DNA from: Massariosphaeria phaeospora
Taxonomy: Eukaryota > Ascomycota > Dothideomycetes > Pleosporales
DNA: 64,000 nt
Direction of reading: 5' to 3'
NCBI GenBank assembly: GCA_011032825.1
Contig: JAADJZ010000006.1
Location: 186,001 to 250,000, forward strand
The notes below the pieces were generated by a model. It was given only the letters and a program-made list of their open reading frames with translations. It searched no databases and was not told where the DNA came from. The translations under genes and the position numbers were made by a program. Positions 1 through 11,416 of this stretch are shown here, piece after piece; the stretch's first letter is position 1, and each line of letters begins with the position of its first letter.

Positions 1-468
1 TCGTCTCTACCTGCTCGGTACAACCAAACGGTGATTGATCTTCAAGGCTCGCTTGCGCTGCTTCGACTTCGACTACATACGGCAGTTACTAGTGCAGGTA
101 CTTTCACTCTGGAGACTGGTGCTGCAGGAGCGAGGGACCGTTGTGCTTGTGCTTGTGGTCTCTACGGATACAGATATCTGTCTGTAGCTGTGCTGCTGTG
201 GAGCGACTCGAGCCTGGTGGCTGGGCCTGGCTGGTGCAGAAGAAGCCCAATAGAGTAACTAGGCGCATTCCGCCTGTCCACTAACCACCAGCGAAATGCA
301 AACCCTCGCCGTGCGGCAATGTCGTGAAACCCGAAACGGCTAGTTTTCAGCTAGTCTTCAGCCCTTGCCCTACGGCGTAGCGATTACACCACATTGTTCG
401 ACTTCCACAGCTGTGTCCTTATAGCTCGCCGCCGCCGCCGCCCCCTCCACCACACCACCTCCTCCGCC
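1..468. other. Upstream intergenic / 5' region, no gene seen
   Basis: No supported gene. An open frame of 75 codons at 31-258 has no recognisable domain and reads through low-complexity cysteine/leucine-rich sequence. The last ~100 bases before the glycosyltransferase start are C-rich on the plus strand, as is common in fungal 5' leaders. Confidence 0.5.
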
Positions 469-1743
469 ATGCCGTTCCTTACCGCCCAGGGCATCCGCAT
501 CATCCAGGTCCTCGTCGCCTCCACTGTCGTTCTCGCGCTCTTCTTCTTCACCGTCAGCCGCTTAGGTTCCGAACCGTGGAAGGATAGCAATCTCGCCAAT
601 CATGTCAAGGTCCCAGAGAGCATATCGAGTCCGACGCTGCCGTTCAGCGCGCGAGCACCCGATCCCACGCCCGCAAATGCAACTCTCGACTTCCAGGAAA
701 TCATCTACCTGAGCATGCCGTACCGGACAGACCGACAAGATGCGCTCTCTCTCATCGCGGCCGTGACTGGGCTGAAGCTTACTATGATACCTGGCGTACG
801 TGTCACGACAGCCCCGCCTAATGCGGCGTATGCTCAGAATATGTTTGGCTAATCTACGGTGTAGGTTAAGGTTGAGGATATGCACCCGAAAGCGGCACCT
901 GGACACATTGGCGATAATGATATGTCGGGTACTGCGGCGCTAGGAATCTGGAGGGCCCATGCGAATGTGTGGCGCTACATCATCGACAACAACATCCAGT
1001 CGGCGCTCGTTATTGAGGACGATGTGGATTGGGACGTCAATATCAAGGCCATCATGGGCAAGCTGAACTGGCAACTCAAATACAACAACACAATCCGGTG
1101 GGGCGCAGACAACGTAGAAAAGGGCTGGACGGAAGAGTGCCCATACGGTAAGCAACCCCCTCATAGTCCCTCAACCCCCCACCTAACACCCCCTCCCCCA
1201 GGCTGCGACTGGGACGAAATCTTCGTCGGCTCCTGCGGCGGCAAGCCCAACCGCGCCCGCCTCGACCTGCACCAAGTCTTCCCCGACCCGCACGCGCCCG
1301 CCCTCTCCGCCCTGCTCCCCTGGGCGCAAAAGGAAATGACGACAGACTGGAACCTGACCGAGTCAGCGGGCGTGCGCGTCGTAGCCCCAACCTTCGAGCC
1401 CCTCTGCCTGATGGGCTACGCGCTGACGCGGCTCGGCGCCATGCGCATGCTGTACCACATCGGCGGGTGGCGGCCCTTCGGCCACCCCGTCGACAACGAG
1501 ATCGCGTGGCGCACCGCCGAGGGCAAGATCAGCGGGTACACGATGATGCCGCCGGCGTTTGCGGCGTGGCGGGTGGGCGGCGCGCAGGATAGCGATAATG
1601 ATGCGGGGATGAATGCTCAGGCTGTGCAGAGTAAGGGGAGTAGTGCTGGGGAGAGCTTCTTTTTGAAGGACTCGGTTAGGAAGAGTCTGAATGGGTTCTT
1701 TGAGAAGGATTATTGGAGGGATATGGAGGGGGAGAGACGGTGA
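469..1743 (+). CDS. Glycosyltransferase family 25-like type II membrane protein
   Basis: Three exons: 469-795, 865-1147 and 1202-1743 (introns 796-864 and 1148-1201, both GT/AG), about 383 residues. The start at 469 is the first ATG before a hydrophobic signal anchor (residues ~10-27), so the enzyme probably faces the Golgi/ER lumen. The region after residue 76 opens with an EIIYLSMPYRTDR stretch typical of GT25 (LPS glycosyltransferase family), followed by an acidic EDDVDWD motif at ~160-166 that fits the nucleotide-sugar/metal site. The C-terminal half keeps the family layout (Gly-Tyr-Ala-Leu-Thr block, then His-Pro-Val-Asp-Asn). GT25 members transfer sugars, often galactose; the fungal substrate is unknown. 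Intron 2 is a multiple of three without a stop, so retention would add an in-frame proline-rich loop. Confidence 0.85.
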
Positions 1744-3383
1744 TGCGGGGGGGAAGTGATGAGATGTGATGGGATGAGCTAGAATAGAAATACAAGAGCT
1801 TGAGTGATGTGCATTGCATGTATGAGTGGAGGTTTTTCATCCATGCACCCATCCATTGCAGCTTTTTCTTCCCCCACCGCCCAAACCTCTGACCCCGTTT
1901 TCGTAGCCCGTACCTGCTGCTAGCGCGCGAAGCCAATTTTCCCCTTCTACGCAGCTGCGCAGCGCTGTAGCAGACACCCACCCCATCCACGTACGCCATA
2001 CACACTTATGCTCGCTCTATCCGCTTTTCCTTGCAGAGCAGAACCCAAAACAAATCTCTATTATAATAAAATAAGAGGACTTAGTATAACGTGCATATAT
2101 GTCATGACAAACGCACTCGAGCACGAGCGGCGACGCCGCATAGAATCAGCAGGGTGGATGGATGGCACGGCATGGGATGGGATTTCGATGCTTTCGATGT
2201 TTGCTTGCTTGCGTTTGTCCGTCATCTCAGCTCAGTTCACTTGGCGTTTAATATCGATGAGTGTGTGAGGGTGAGTGTATGTGTGTGTGTCAAGCCACCG
2301 CTGGACATGCATCCCTACCTCCTTTCGAGCAGCCTAGCTAGCCTCTGGAGGAGCAAGCAAGTAAGCAAACTACCCTTTTCTTTGCGACCAATTCTATCCA
2401 AGCCTGTCCAGTCCAAAGTCCAAAATCCAAAGTCCAAAATCTAGCCTCGGCGCCCTTACCGCATTGCATAGCGCATCAAAACCGAAATCGAATCGCATCG
2501 AACCGCTCCATCTATCTATCTATCTATCCCTTGCAGCCTCTCGCTTTTTGTCGCGGTGAGTGCAAGCAGTGCGCAGGGAATTGAGGATTGAACTGAGGTT
2601 GTATTATCTAGAAGCTACAGAATTTGTAGGTGCGAAAGCACAGACAGCGCTAGTCCTAGATAAGCGTAGTACCCTTATCCATCTCATAGGGTAAGAGCTA
2701 TAAACCGTGACACTTTTCCATACACATTATGTATGTAGCAGGACACTAGTTTTTTCCCCTAGAAGAAGCCTTTGAGAAGGTCGATAGTTGGACGGCGGGG
2801 CGGGGTGAGTGGTGGGGGCGTTGGAAAGGGGGGTGGGGATGGGGTTGGGAAGGGATGGAGGGATGGGCGGGTGGTTGTGGGGTAGGGCGAGATTTTGGCG
2901 GGTTGTGTTGGTTGTGTCGGACTGGTCTTGCTGTGGAGTACGAAGGAAAGAAAGATTGGGGATGGTTTGGAGGGGTTAGAAAGAGTAGGGTTTGTGTTTG
3001 GGGGTTGGGGGTTGGTGGTTTGTTGGTGTACTGTGGTAGCGGGGTTGAAGGAAGGTTGATGATATGGTTGGACGGGATGGCATGGTGCTGTCTCTCTTTC
3101 TCTCCCTCTCTCCCTTTCTCTTATGATTAGCAGTAGACAATCAGGGGTTTCTCATTAGACAGATAGGCAGCAGTGTAGTCCATTTGTTTGATAAATCAAG
3201 TAAGTGAGCCTAATAGCAATCTACCTGCTAGGCTAGTATCTCAAGAGCACGATGAGCTTTGAGTTTTGTTGTGTTGTGCTGAATTACTGCTGGACAGAAC
3301 TTTGCGCTTTTGAGTACGCTGTTTTCCAAACCTCGACATAACCCCCTAAAAGTCCCCTTTTGATCCACTGGTAATCTCACCCC
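1744..3383. other. Intergenic region, simple-sequence rich
   Basis: About 1.6 kb between two convergent genes with no supported gene. It includes an (ATCT)n microsatellite near 2508-2527, a (CCAAAGT/CCAAAAT)n-like stretch around 2410-2440 and a G-rich/T-poor plus-strand segment at about 2790-3080. Open frames here are short and low in complexity. Both flanking genes should have their 3' untranslated regions here. Confidence 0.5.
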
Positions 3384-5083
3384 CTACGACCCATACGTTC
3401 CATACTTATTGCGACACGGCCAACACGCCACAAGACCACCTTCCGGGCACACCGCCGTCCAATTGCCCTTTTGAACTTTTGTCGTACAGAAACCACAGCG
3501 CGTTCCCCCCTCCGCAGCTTTGACTCTGTCCCAACCAATATCGATATTTTCATCCAGGAGCTTCTCTTCATTCCCAGGGCCACCTACCTCCTGCAGCCGT
3601 TGCCGGTGCATGCGTCGGTAATGGTCACGCGCCATGTGAGCTGTCAGACTGCGGGAGAGGATTGTCGGGAGAGTGGGTTGATGCTGGGTTTTGCGGATTT
3701 TGGGTTGGCGGAGGGTAGAATCGGCGTCGGAGGCGGCGAAGGTGCGCTTTGTGGGTATGCGCGTGTCTTCGGCGGCTTGTTGGTTCAGACGGTCGCGCGC
3801 GGCTTCGGCGTGGCGGGCTTGGGCTTCGGCGGCCACGCGGCGGGAACGTTCGTCGGCTTCGTGCTGTTTTCGTCTGCTTCGTGCTGTTTTCGTCTGAGAC
3901 GCTCGGCTTCACGAGATGCGGATGTGTGATCTTCGGGAGTTGGGGGGTTTGGTTGGGACGGAGGGTTTGGCTGGGATGGATGGGCGTTCTGTTCGGTATC
4001 TGCGGATGCTTCGTGGTCTTCAGAAGATGTTGGATCCTGCTGAGGTGTGTGAGATGGAGGGTCGGCGTTCTGTTCGGTGTCTGCGGATACAGGTGCTTTC
4101 TGATTGTCTGGAGCCGGTATGTCTTGTTGCGGTAGTTCGGATGAAGGGCCGTCATTCTGTTCGGGATTTGTGGATGTTTCGTGCTCTTCGGGAGGAGTTG
4201 GTATGTCTTGTTGGGCTGGCGTGGGAGGAGGGTCGTCATTCTGTTCTGCATCTTTGGACGTTTGCTGAGCTTCTGCATCTTTTCGGTTTCTTTCCTCGGC
4301 ATCCTTCTTCATGGGTTCTTCAGCTTGACGTCGCTGTAGCCTTTCCCGCTCTTGAGCATCAAGCAATTTTCGTCGAACTCGTTCGCTTTCAGCTTCTTTG
4401 TCTCTCTGAGCCTCTGCCTCGCGTTTAAGGCGATCTGATTCCTGGAATTCACGCTTGCGACGTTTTTCTTCTTCCCAGGCACACTTCTCCTCTTTCTCTT
4501 CTCTGGCACGCCTCTCCACTTCTTCTTCTCTAGCACGCCTATCCGAATCCTCAGCTCTGTGACGCGCCCGCTCTTCTCGAGCCCGCTTTTCTTCTTCATC
4601 AGCTTTGCGGCGCTCTTCATTCTGTTTGCGGACATCTTCCGCTGCCTGTCTCGTGCGTTCTCTTTCTCTTTCTTTCGCGCGCCGTTTGTTTGCTTCTGCA
4701 GTTAACTTCTGCTTCCGTTCGATTTCACCTGCGTTCCACCGTCTCAGGTTTAGGCCGTAGAATTCCCACAGACGTTTGATCGAGTCGTACTGACTGTCAT
4801 AGTTATGGCGGTCCCATATATCCGTCAATACTTCGTATGCTTCATGAACCTAGTAGTCATGTCAGTCGTGGTAGATGAACGATAATGGCATCGCAATACT
4901 CACTCGCCGGAATTCCGCGGCATCTTGGGTTGAACCAGGACTCTACTTGTCCGGGTGATGCAGTTTGGCGAGTCTACGGATAGCTGCTTTGATGTCCTCC
5001 AGCGCCGCATATCGACCAACGCCTAGATCTGCGTAGTAATCGGGAACATCTGGTTCTTCGGGAGGACCACTGGAAGAGTTCAT
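3384..5083 (-). pseudogene. J-domain (DnaJ-like) coiled-coil protein with Cys-rich tail, disrupted
   Basis: The reading starts at 5083 and gives a J domain: Asp-Tyr-Tyr-Ala-Asp-Leu-Gly-Val near residue 15, helix II, then the diagnostic HPD triplet (residues 43-45). Right after HPDK an in-frame TAG lies at 4943-4945. The frame continues beyond it (Ser-Pro-Gly-Ser-Thr-Gln-Asp-Ala-Ala-Glu-Phe-Arg-Arg) to a good donor at 4903; the intron is 4850-4903; exon 2 resumes with Val-His-Glu-Ala-Tyr-Glu-Val-Leu, as expected for J-domain helix IV. A long Glu/Arg/Lys coiled coil follows, then a disordered Pro/Glu/Asn region. At 3856-3895 a perfect 20-bp tandem duplication shifts the frame. With one copy, the frame continues into a tail with two CxxC-type pairs and the stop at 3384. 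Two independent lesions argue for a pseudogene, unless the stop is recoded and the duplication is an assembly artefact. Confidence 0.75.
3856..3895. repeat. Perfect 20-bp tandem duplication inside J-domain pseudogene
   Basis: Copies 3856-3875 and 3876-3895 are identical (unit begins GCTTCGTGCTG). Twenty bases is not a multiple of three, so the second copy breaks the minus-strand frame. Deleting either copy in reading restores a continuous Arg/Lys/Glu/Ala-rich coil across the junction. This strongly suggests a recent replication-slippage event. Confidence 0.9.
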
Positions 5084-5969
5084 AGTGGCAATGCTGGATG
5101 ATAAATAGGAATTTCCTTCGCGGTAAAGTCAGCAAGACAAGTATTGAAGTACATAGACTGAAGATGGTGGGACTTACAAGATAGTGCACTAATCCCGCCG
5201 GTCAAGACAGCGACAAGACTAATATGTTGACGTGGTCTTTTCCCCGGGCCACGATTGGATGTGTTGAGCGACGTAGCCGAGTGCCAATGCTAAAGCGGAT
5301 GAGGCTGAAGGTCAAGAGAAGGAGACAAAAGCGTGTCGAACAGCAGAGGAGGAAGTGTAGAAGACAGACCGTGAGTGTCAAGTCTTATAGAGCCTCAGAG
5401 TGTGAGGATGGAAGAAGGAGAGAGAGAGGGAGAGAGAGAGAAGTTAACCAATCTGATAGTAGTCGGGAGGGCGAAGAAGCAGCTGTCAAGACTCGAGACG
5501 AAGGCCCCAAGTAAGGCTTTCGATAGTCGTAAGTAATTGCGTGGTAATTTGCAATACTCTCTCACTTGCAATATTGCCCTGCTCGCGTCAAATCTCCATA
5601 GAGCAGTTCTGTTTGAGAATGAATAGGACGTGATAGTGAACATCGTGTCGCGTTTCTCAAAGACAAGCAGTGTCTAAGATTAGTCTTATCTCGGTGCGAA
5701 TCAGAGTGAAGGTCGATTTCTCAACATTCCAGCCAGCTAGGTCCTGTACAGTGTAACATGACCCGAAGATAAGATATTAGAAAGTCTTGATTAGCCTCTT
5801 ACTTTCGGGTCGTATACGGACCGGTCCATGAGTTGCGCTGTCTTCGGGGGAATCAGCGGTGTTGCGCAAAGCGATGCCTCATACGACTATCGCCTTTGAG
5901 TCGATAGCGTAAGAGCCCTGAACGGGAGATGAGTGTTAAATTCGATATTCGTCACTCTTCAAACAGGCC
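5084..5969. other. Intergenic region, no gene seen
   Basis: Lies upstream of the J-domain pseudogene and downstream of the FAD monooxygenase. An open frame at 5224-5514 is Arg/Lys/Glu rich, with no domain, and overlaps a purine-rich (GAGA)n tract near 5415-5445. A TCGTATA heptamer, resembling the sterol-regulator site known from yeast Upc2, occurs near 5810, but on the 3' side of the monooxygenase, so it is not clearly relevant. Confidence 0.4.
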
Positions 5970-7220
5970 TCAACCGCGTAGAGGATGCACGCCAAACTGA
6001 CTCCTCTCCCCCAATTCCACCCCCCGTCTCTGCATCTTCTCCGCATACCCCACAACCTTCTTTTCCCACTCAGCCAACTCCCGCTCTCCAGCGCCCAACC
6101 CCACTGCCTCAGCCAACGCCATCGCATCCATGGCAGCCTGCCCCGTACTCGCCGCCGTATGCGGCCGAAAATTCGCCAGCGCATCGCCCAACAGCAATAC
6201 ACGCCCCGAACTCAGCACCGCCGACGGCGCAATCGCATCGGTAATCGCCTGAATGAAAGGAACTTCCGTTTTGTTGACCAGCTCTGCGAACTGCGGCGGT
6301 AGAACAGCGGTGGCTCGTTCTTTCTGGCGCGTCCAGATGTCGTCGCGGATGCCACCAGGGGGCAGCGTCACGTGGTGTTTCTTGCCGGAGTTGTCCGTCA
6401 TGAGGGCTGTGTGCTCGGGTGAGCCTTTGGCGTAGTTGACGTACCATACCCAGTTTACGAGGCGTTCGCCGACGGCTAGTGTGCCGTTGTGGCCGGGGAT
6501 CAGGTATGCGAGGATCTGGATGCCGGTGGTGTGGAAGAAGATGAATTTCTCGGCGAATGCTTGGGTTGCTGATGCGGAGATCTGGGTCTCGGGGACGGTG
6601 CCGCGCCAGGCGACGTAGCCGGCGTATGTACGTTGGACGTCGGGGAAGTAGAGCGAGCGGACTGTGGAGCTGGGCCCGTCGGCGGCGATGACGAGGTCGG
6701 CTGTTGTGGTGAAGGTCTCACCGAAATGGCGCTTGACTATGAGATTGATTGGGGCTGAGGCGGCTTGGGATGCAGATGGTGGAGGAGCATCAATATCAGT
6801 CACCGTGCATCCATACTCGTACACCGCCGTCCCTTCGTCCTCTTCCGGTCCAGGCGGTTTCGCATACTCGCTCCCAATGCCATCGAAATTTGCCCGTAAA
6901 ATATGATACATCAAGTCCCAGCTCGTCATCTGCTGAACACTGTCCTCTCGATCGATAACATTCCCGCTCTTGTCCAAATACAATCTCTGCCGGCTGGTAA
7001 CGGTGAGAGGTGTCTGATTGCGGTCATATTTCCGGAAGAGATCCTGCGTGTCCTGACCCGCAACCACGCCAGCCCCTTGGTCGTGGAGAAGCGCGGTCGG
7101 ATTCCGTTCGAAGATGCGGACGTTGAGGTTTTTGCGGAGGCGTTTGAGGGCTAGGCCCGTGAAGAGGCCGCCTAATGATCCGCCAACGATTACGATGTCT
7201 TTTGGTGTGGCTTGAGGCAT
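5970..7220 (-). CDS. FAD-dependent monooxygenase (aromatic-ring hydroxylase type)
   Basis: Single exon, 416 residues. The N-terminus shows the Rossmann FAD-binding fold (IVIVGGSLGGL, residues ~9-19, then a terminal acidic residue in RIFERNP). The middle block AADGPSSTVR carries the DG motif of class A flavoprotein hydroxylases. The C-terminal block VLLLGDALANFRPHTAAS matches the GD motif that contacts the FAD ribityl chain. Such enzymes insert one oxygen from O2 into aromatic or related rings using NAD(P)H; the overall pattern recalls 2,6-dihydroxypyridine/salicylate hydroxylase-like proteins. Length is usual for the family and no lesion was seen. No signal peptide, so probably cytosolic. It lies next to an RTA1-like exporter and a regulator, which could point to a catabolic or modification role, but the substrate cannot be read from sequence. 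Confidence 0.9.
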   Translation of the reverse strand: MPQATPKDIVIVGGSLGGLFTGLALKRLRKNLNVRIFERNPTALLHDQGAGVVAGQDTQDLFRKYDRNQTPLTVTSRQRLYLDKSGNVIDREDSVQQMTSWDLMYHILRANFDGIGSEYAKPPGPEEDEGTAVYEYGCTVTDIDAPPPSASQAASAPINLIVKRHFGETFTTTADLVIAADGPSSTVRSLYFPDVQRTYAGYVAWRGTVPETQISASATQAFAEKFIFFHTTGIQILAYLIPGHNGTLAVGERLVNWVWYVNYAKGSPEHTALMTDNSGKKHHVTLPPGGIRDDIWTRQKERATAVLPPQFAELVNKTEVPFIQAITDAIAPSAVLSSGRVLLLGDALANFRPHTAASTGQAAMDAMALAEAVGLGAGERELAEWEKKVVGYAEKMQRRGVELGERSQFGVHPLRG

Positions 7221-7741
7221 GGTCCGATATTAGTCAAGTACTGATCTTGCTATGTGTGGTGTTTTGGGGGTTGCGACTATAAGACTTTTCGTGTGCACAC
7301 TCTAGATTGAACGAGACTTGCGACTGAACATTTACTAGACACGGGCGCCATAACGATGTTATACCGAATGAAAAGAAATAGCCTGACCTGCCGAGAATGA
7401 TTGATGGCATCAGGACTGTTGTACCTTGTAGATTACAAAGAGATGACGTCATGATCCGACCTATACCCGAACTAGTATAGCTTGCAACCGCTAGTGCATG
7501 TTCCCATATCTCCATGTATTTTTCTGGCTTTGACTGAAGCATACAAGCCTTGTTGACCCAAAGGCTTATCCAATACGATGGACATCTAACATATAAGACC
7601 AGTATGACCCTGCGCAACTCGGAAATATCAGCGTGCCGCGAAAGAAAATTTAGCTCGCTCCATTTTCACCTCCTACAAAGCCCCAAAGTGGGGCAAGAAC
7701 AATTCGTTTCATCAACAGGGCCTTGGCGAGGCCGTCGAAAA
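7221..7741. other. Intergenic region between monooxygenase and RTA1-like gene
   Basis: About 520 bases upstream of the monooxygenase start and downstream of the exporter stop. No coding signal or clear repeat was recognised. It probably holds the monooxygenase promoter and the exporter 3' untranslated region. Confidence 0.4.
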
Positions 7742-8670
7742 CTACCCACGCATACCAAGCTCTGTATCGATTTTGCGGTTAGGCTTGATGTTCGGATCGT
7801 ACCAGGCGAGACAGACACTGAGGGTGAGCATCATGGGAAGGAAGTCGTAAACGTAAAGACACCATTCGTGAGTAACAAGGTAACCGTCCTGTCGGTTTCA
7901 TGTCAGCGGGACGTCGTAGAAGAATTGGAAGACTGCGAACTTACACGGCCCTGAGCGTACTCGACGACACGACACAGGTTCCGAATAGTGATGAAGATGC
8001 TAGCGGCATACAGGAAAGAGATGTACTTCTTCCACGGCAAGTCGGACGCCGCAGCCGTGACGTGTTTACCGAGTCTAGAGTGCCAGACAGCGGCGACCAC
8101 CACAAAAAACACGAACATCAGGATCTGGAGAACCAGACCACCGAGGATGATGTTTTCGCCCCGCTTCACTCCATCCTGATCGGCGGCCTTGATGAGCATG
8201 GCGGCTCCGCCGGACTGTACGAAGAAGCACAGTACATCGCCAGTAACGAAGATCTTTGTTACCCATCGCGCTCGAATGATCGAAAGGTGAACCGAGTCCG
8301 TGCGTGTGATGAGACGACCGAGGATCATGTAAATGGACGCTGCGAAGAGGATCGGCGCGAGTAGGATGAGACACGATTGGATGATGTACGGCGTCTTGGT
8401 TTCGATGTCCTTGTTAGCGGCGGCGCGGGCTGCATATCCTATGCCTTCGAACTGTACATCATGTAAGCTTTAGCACTAGTTTTGGAGAAAGTCAAAAACA
8501 CCCACCAAACCTCCTATCACGAAAGGTATACAGAACCAGGTCCGGTTCTTCACGAGCCGCCAGGTATGGAATGCAGTGAGGATGAAGAAGACGATGGCCC
8601 CGATAACACCGCCGGCTATGGACGGAGTATAGTGCCATAGTTTGTGTTCGACAGGTGACGAGCCAGACAT
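7742..8670 (-). CDS. RTA1-like seven-helix membrane protein (lipid-translocating exporter family)
   Basis: Three exons on the minus strand: 8670-8506, 8451-7945 and 7888-7742 (introns 54 and 56 nt), 272 residues. Family landmarks in order are: N-terminal His-Tyr-x-Pro-Ser, then FEGIGYAAR, YIIQSCLILLAP, FAASIYMILGR, WVTKIFVTGDVLCF, GGAAMLIKA, GENIILGGLVLQI, and a final exon with DGYLVTHEW before the last membrane helix. This order and the seven hydrophobic segments are those of the fungal RTA1/RTM1/RSB1 family. In yeast, Rta1 gives resistance to 7-aminocholesterol and Rsb1 handles sphingoid bases, so a role in lipid or toxic-amphiphile tolerance at the plasma membrane is likely. Start and exon ends are well supported by the family alignment. 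Confidence 0.93.
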
Positions 8671-9537
8671 AGCAGGTTGGCTAGAGCTGTAGCACCGAAG
8701 GGGTTTCGTCCCGTTCTATTGCGTTGAAAACTCGACTTGGAAAAGTCAAAGACTCTGGTGGAAATGTCGCAATCTTGTTGTTGGGCGTAACGCTATGTTT
8801 CGTTTACTCAAACTGACGGTGGATCTGGGAGGTCTAAGTCGTAGTTGTGCCTCGAGGAGTGGGGGAAGGAAGAATCTGGGCGAAGATGCTTGTGAAGAAC
8901 GAAGGGACTGGCCATGGCAAGTCCATATATATATGGATGTTTGTCGGTCGATTCCGTACACGTTAAAGCCTACATGCGTATTCCGAATACGAAGTCTCCA
9001 AAGCAACCGCCTCAGTACATAGTTTGGATGCGCCTATTTAGAACAAGCTTCAAAGCGCGTGCAAACCTAACGCACTGAGTGGTGGTTCAACGAGCTCCGG
9101 GCGTAGAATCGGTTCGAGGGTAGCGGTGATTGGCTCGAGAGCGAATACGGTATACGCGTAAATGCACGCGCGCACGGTCCAGGTATCCGACATATTTCCT
9201 CAATACGAATCGGTGGACTACCTCGCTATATTCATCTAGCTTTCCACGCGCCTTTTCGACACCCAACTCTGATATGTTCACGGCGCAGAAGAATGGCATA
9301 GCGCCATGTTCTCGCATTGTATCCGTGATATGGGCGCGAGTGACTTGACTGGAAGAACACGGAGAAGTTTTCGCAAAGCCCAAACTTTCAGCGAGGGAGC
9401 CTTATTTGATTTCAGCGTGCGCTGGGTGGGTGGTTCGTTATGCGGAGCCTCTCGAAACCATTGTTCGTCAAGACGACTCCTCCAAGATCTTCTTCTCGCT
9501 TCTTTCGTCCTCATCCATACAGACGCTGTCGATTTAC
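8671..9537. other. Intergenic region, no gene seen
   Basis: About 870 bases carrying the exporter promoter and the 3' end of the Zn2Cys6 regulator. Several short overlapping open frames are present on both strands, but none has a recognisable motif or a consistent coding frame. Confidence 0.4.
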
Positions 9538-10875
9538 TCAAGCTGTGTTCAACTGTGTACGGTCTTTGAAAATCTGCTCTCGTGGCCACTCTAGCCATTT
9601 TGTCCACTCAGTCGGAACGAATGCATCCGCGATATGTAGGATCTGCTCTGCAAGACCGTCTAGGAACCAATAATGCTTGCCTCTTCCGAGAAGCACTCCG
9701 TAATGCGAGAAGATGATCAAGGCGCCAGGTTGCCGCTCTGATAGCAACTCCATAAAGCGCGGGGTGATCATATGGATCCACATTTTGAGAAGAGCATCAG
9801 AAGGAGGGTGGAGCAGTTCGCTAATTTTCGAGTAGGCTATGTCCAAAACGTGAATTGCATGTCCGTAGGCATCAACAATATCTGGCGGATATATCCCGCG
9901 CGTGGCTTCGGCGAACTTTCGCAGTGTACCGAGCTCGGTCGTTTGAGGGGGTTCGGAATTGTGCCAGTCGATACCTTGGGTGTCTACCGGAACGAGACGA
10001 GCGATCTCGGATTGAAGCATGGCTTGGTAAACTCCCGTGACCATTGCACGCATCCTTCGTGTCAGCTCTATGTTTGAGAGTATTCCGCTGAAAATGTCGG
10101 TCAAGGTGTCACCATTTTCTAGCGGAATGGCGCAAGAATACGGAAACATGGTGGAGGCAAAGAACAGAACCGCTTGAAAGTTGTCCTCGTTGAGATCCTG
10201 AACTTGGTCCTTGAATTGAGCAAGAGCGACATCATGATGGCTCACTGCTCGGTTGAGGTATTCAGAGCGGTGCTGCTTCTCAAGCCTGCTCAGATGCAGA
10301 GCAGCAAGGGCCAATACGGCGTGAAGAAGAAACGTGTAGTCGAGTCCCAATTTAATCAGATATGATTGATACATGTCTTCGGTGCCAGGGTCTGCTACCA
10401 ATGTACGGGCAGTCACCGTTTGGAAGTGATGGAGTAGCCGTAGAACGGGAATATTGAGTTCTAGCTGCTGGGGCCCGTTGCCTGCAGATTGATCTGGAAA
10501 AGGCCGTAACAAAGGTGTTTCGTTGTTTGACGATGGCGTGAAGAGAGCTGGACCGGGCGAGTCCCTCATGCCGCAGTCGGGTTCCAACACTGGGGCTCCT
10601 CGTTTTTGGGGTCGTGGATATTCACAACCTGTGCCATACTTGTCGCAATTCACACACTCAGGTTTCGTTTCGTCGCACTAGTTGGCTCAGCAAAAGCATT
10701 CGTAGCATATCCGACACAGCCCTTTTGCACACTTGCCGAAGGATAGTGCTTGGGAAAGGATTCCTTCGGCGATTGCGCACTCTGGACCTCTTACCTTCAC
10801 ATGTCGGTTTTTGCACGGAAGACAGCCGCCGCGTGACTTCTTGTGAGTCTTTCTAGTTTTCCGAGCATCTTCCAT
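9538..10875 (-). CDS. Zn2Cys6 transcription factor, Upc2-like architecture
   Basis: Two exons: 10875-10795 and 10677-9538 (117-nt intron 10678-10794), 406 residues. Splicing joins the two halves of the binuclear zinc cluster: Cys18, Cys21, Cys28, Cys35, Cys38 and Cys45, spacing C-x2-C-x6-C-x6-C-x2-C-x6-C, with the typical basic RHVK before the third Cys. The intron inside the cluster is common in fungi. The rest is helical with no recognised enzyme domain (LEKQHRSEYLNRAVSHHDVAL region), a layout seen in fungal sterol-uptake/Upc2-like and related regulators. It is divergently transcribed from the EBP-type sterol isomerase (starts 541 bases apart), which makes a shared regulatory region possible. 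Target genes are not known. Confidence 0.88.
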
Positions 10876-11416
10876 GCCTATGCTTTATGCTTGGCGTAGG
10901 TGAGGTAACAGTAATGAGACGTCAGGACGTCGTGCTGTCCAGGGAACCCCGCTTCTGAACTCCCCTGGACTTTTCCCTCCCGGCTGGGCTCTGCTCAATA
11001 TCCTTTTATCGACCAGCTGAACATGCGCGGACTGCCGTGCACAATGGCGGATTACGTACTGCGGAGCATGCGCACAGATAGTTAGTGGGTCAATTTTCGC
11101 CTTGGCAAACGGGCTCAGTGACTACGAAGCTGTGCTACTGGTTTGTTGGGCGAGCGACCGAAAACCAAGTCAACCGTCTGGTGAGGGTTGTGAGGAATCG
11201 GTATTAATATAAGAGTTGTCGAACGAGGAGTGTAATGCGGAGTAGGAGAACGGATCATAGGAAGCCGCGTCGACCGTGGACCCCGTGGACCCGCGGATGC
11301 CGCTAAACCGTGTCCGGGCGTTCGCGTCTCACTCTAACCTTGGAAAGACGCCGGTCTCCAACCTTGGAACAAAGCGCTACTCGGCACCCCCCTTCACCTT
11401 ATTTTTTTCCACAATC
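10876..11416. promoter_or_regulatory. Divergent promoter between regulator and sterol isomerase
   Basis: The two genes start head to head on either side. Near the isomerase start, at about 11270-11300, there is a direct repeat CCGTGGACC-CCGTGGACC followed by the palindrome CCGCGG. CGG/CCG triplets of this kind are typical half-sites for Zn2Cys6 factors. Whether the neighbouring regulator binds there is inference. Confidence 0.4.

Noticed and set aside
3384..3500. Cys-rich tail of the J-domain pseudogene as a sixth member of the CGH family
   Set aside because: It has C-x2-C pairs but lacks the H-x-L-x-C-G-H and C-x3-C parts, so similarity is limited to generic zinc-type spacing.
4927..4949. 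Tiny intron (GTAGAG...AAG, ~23 nt) that would remove the in-frame TAG of the J-domain gene
   Set aside because: Far below any fungal intron length. Joining the same donor to the acceptor at 4850 puts the next exon in the wrong frame.
5800..5820. TCGTATA as a functional Upc2-type site for the sterol neighbourhood
   Set aside because: It lies downstream of the monooxygenase stop, not upstream of any of the four genes; one seven-base match is expected by chance in this length.
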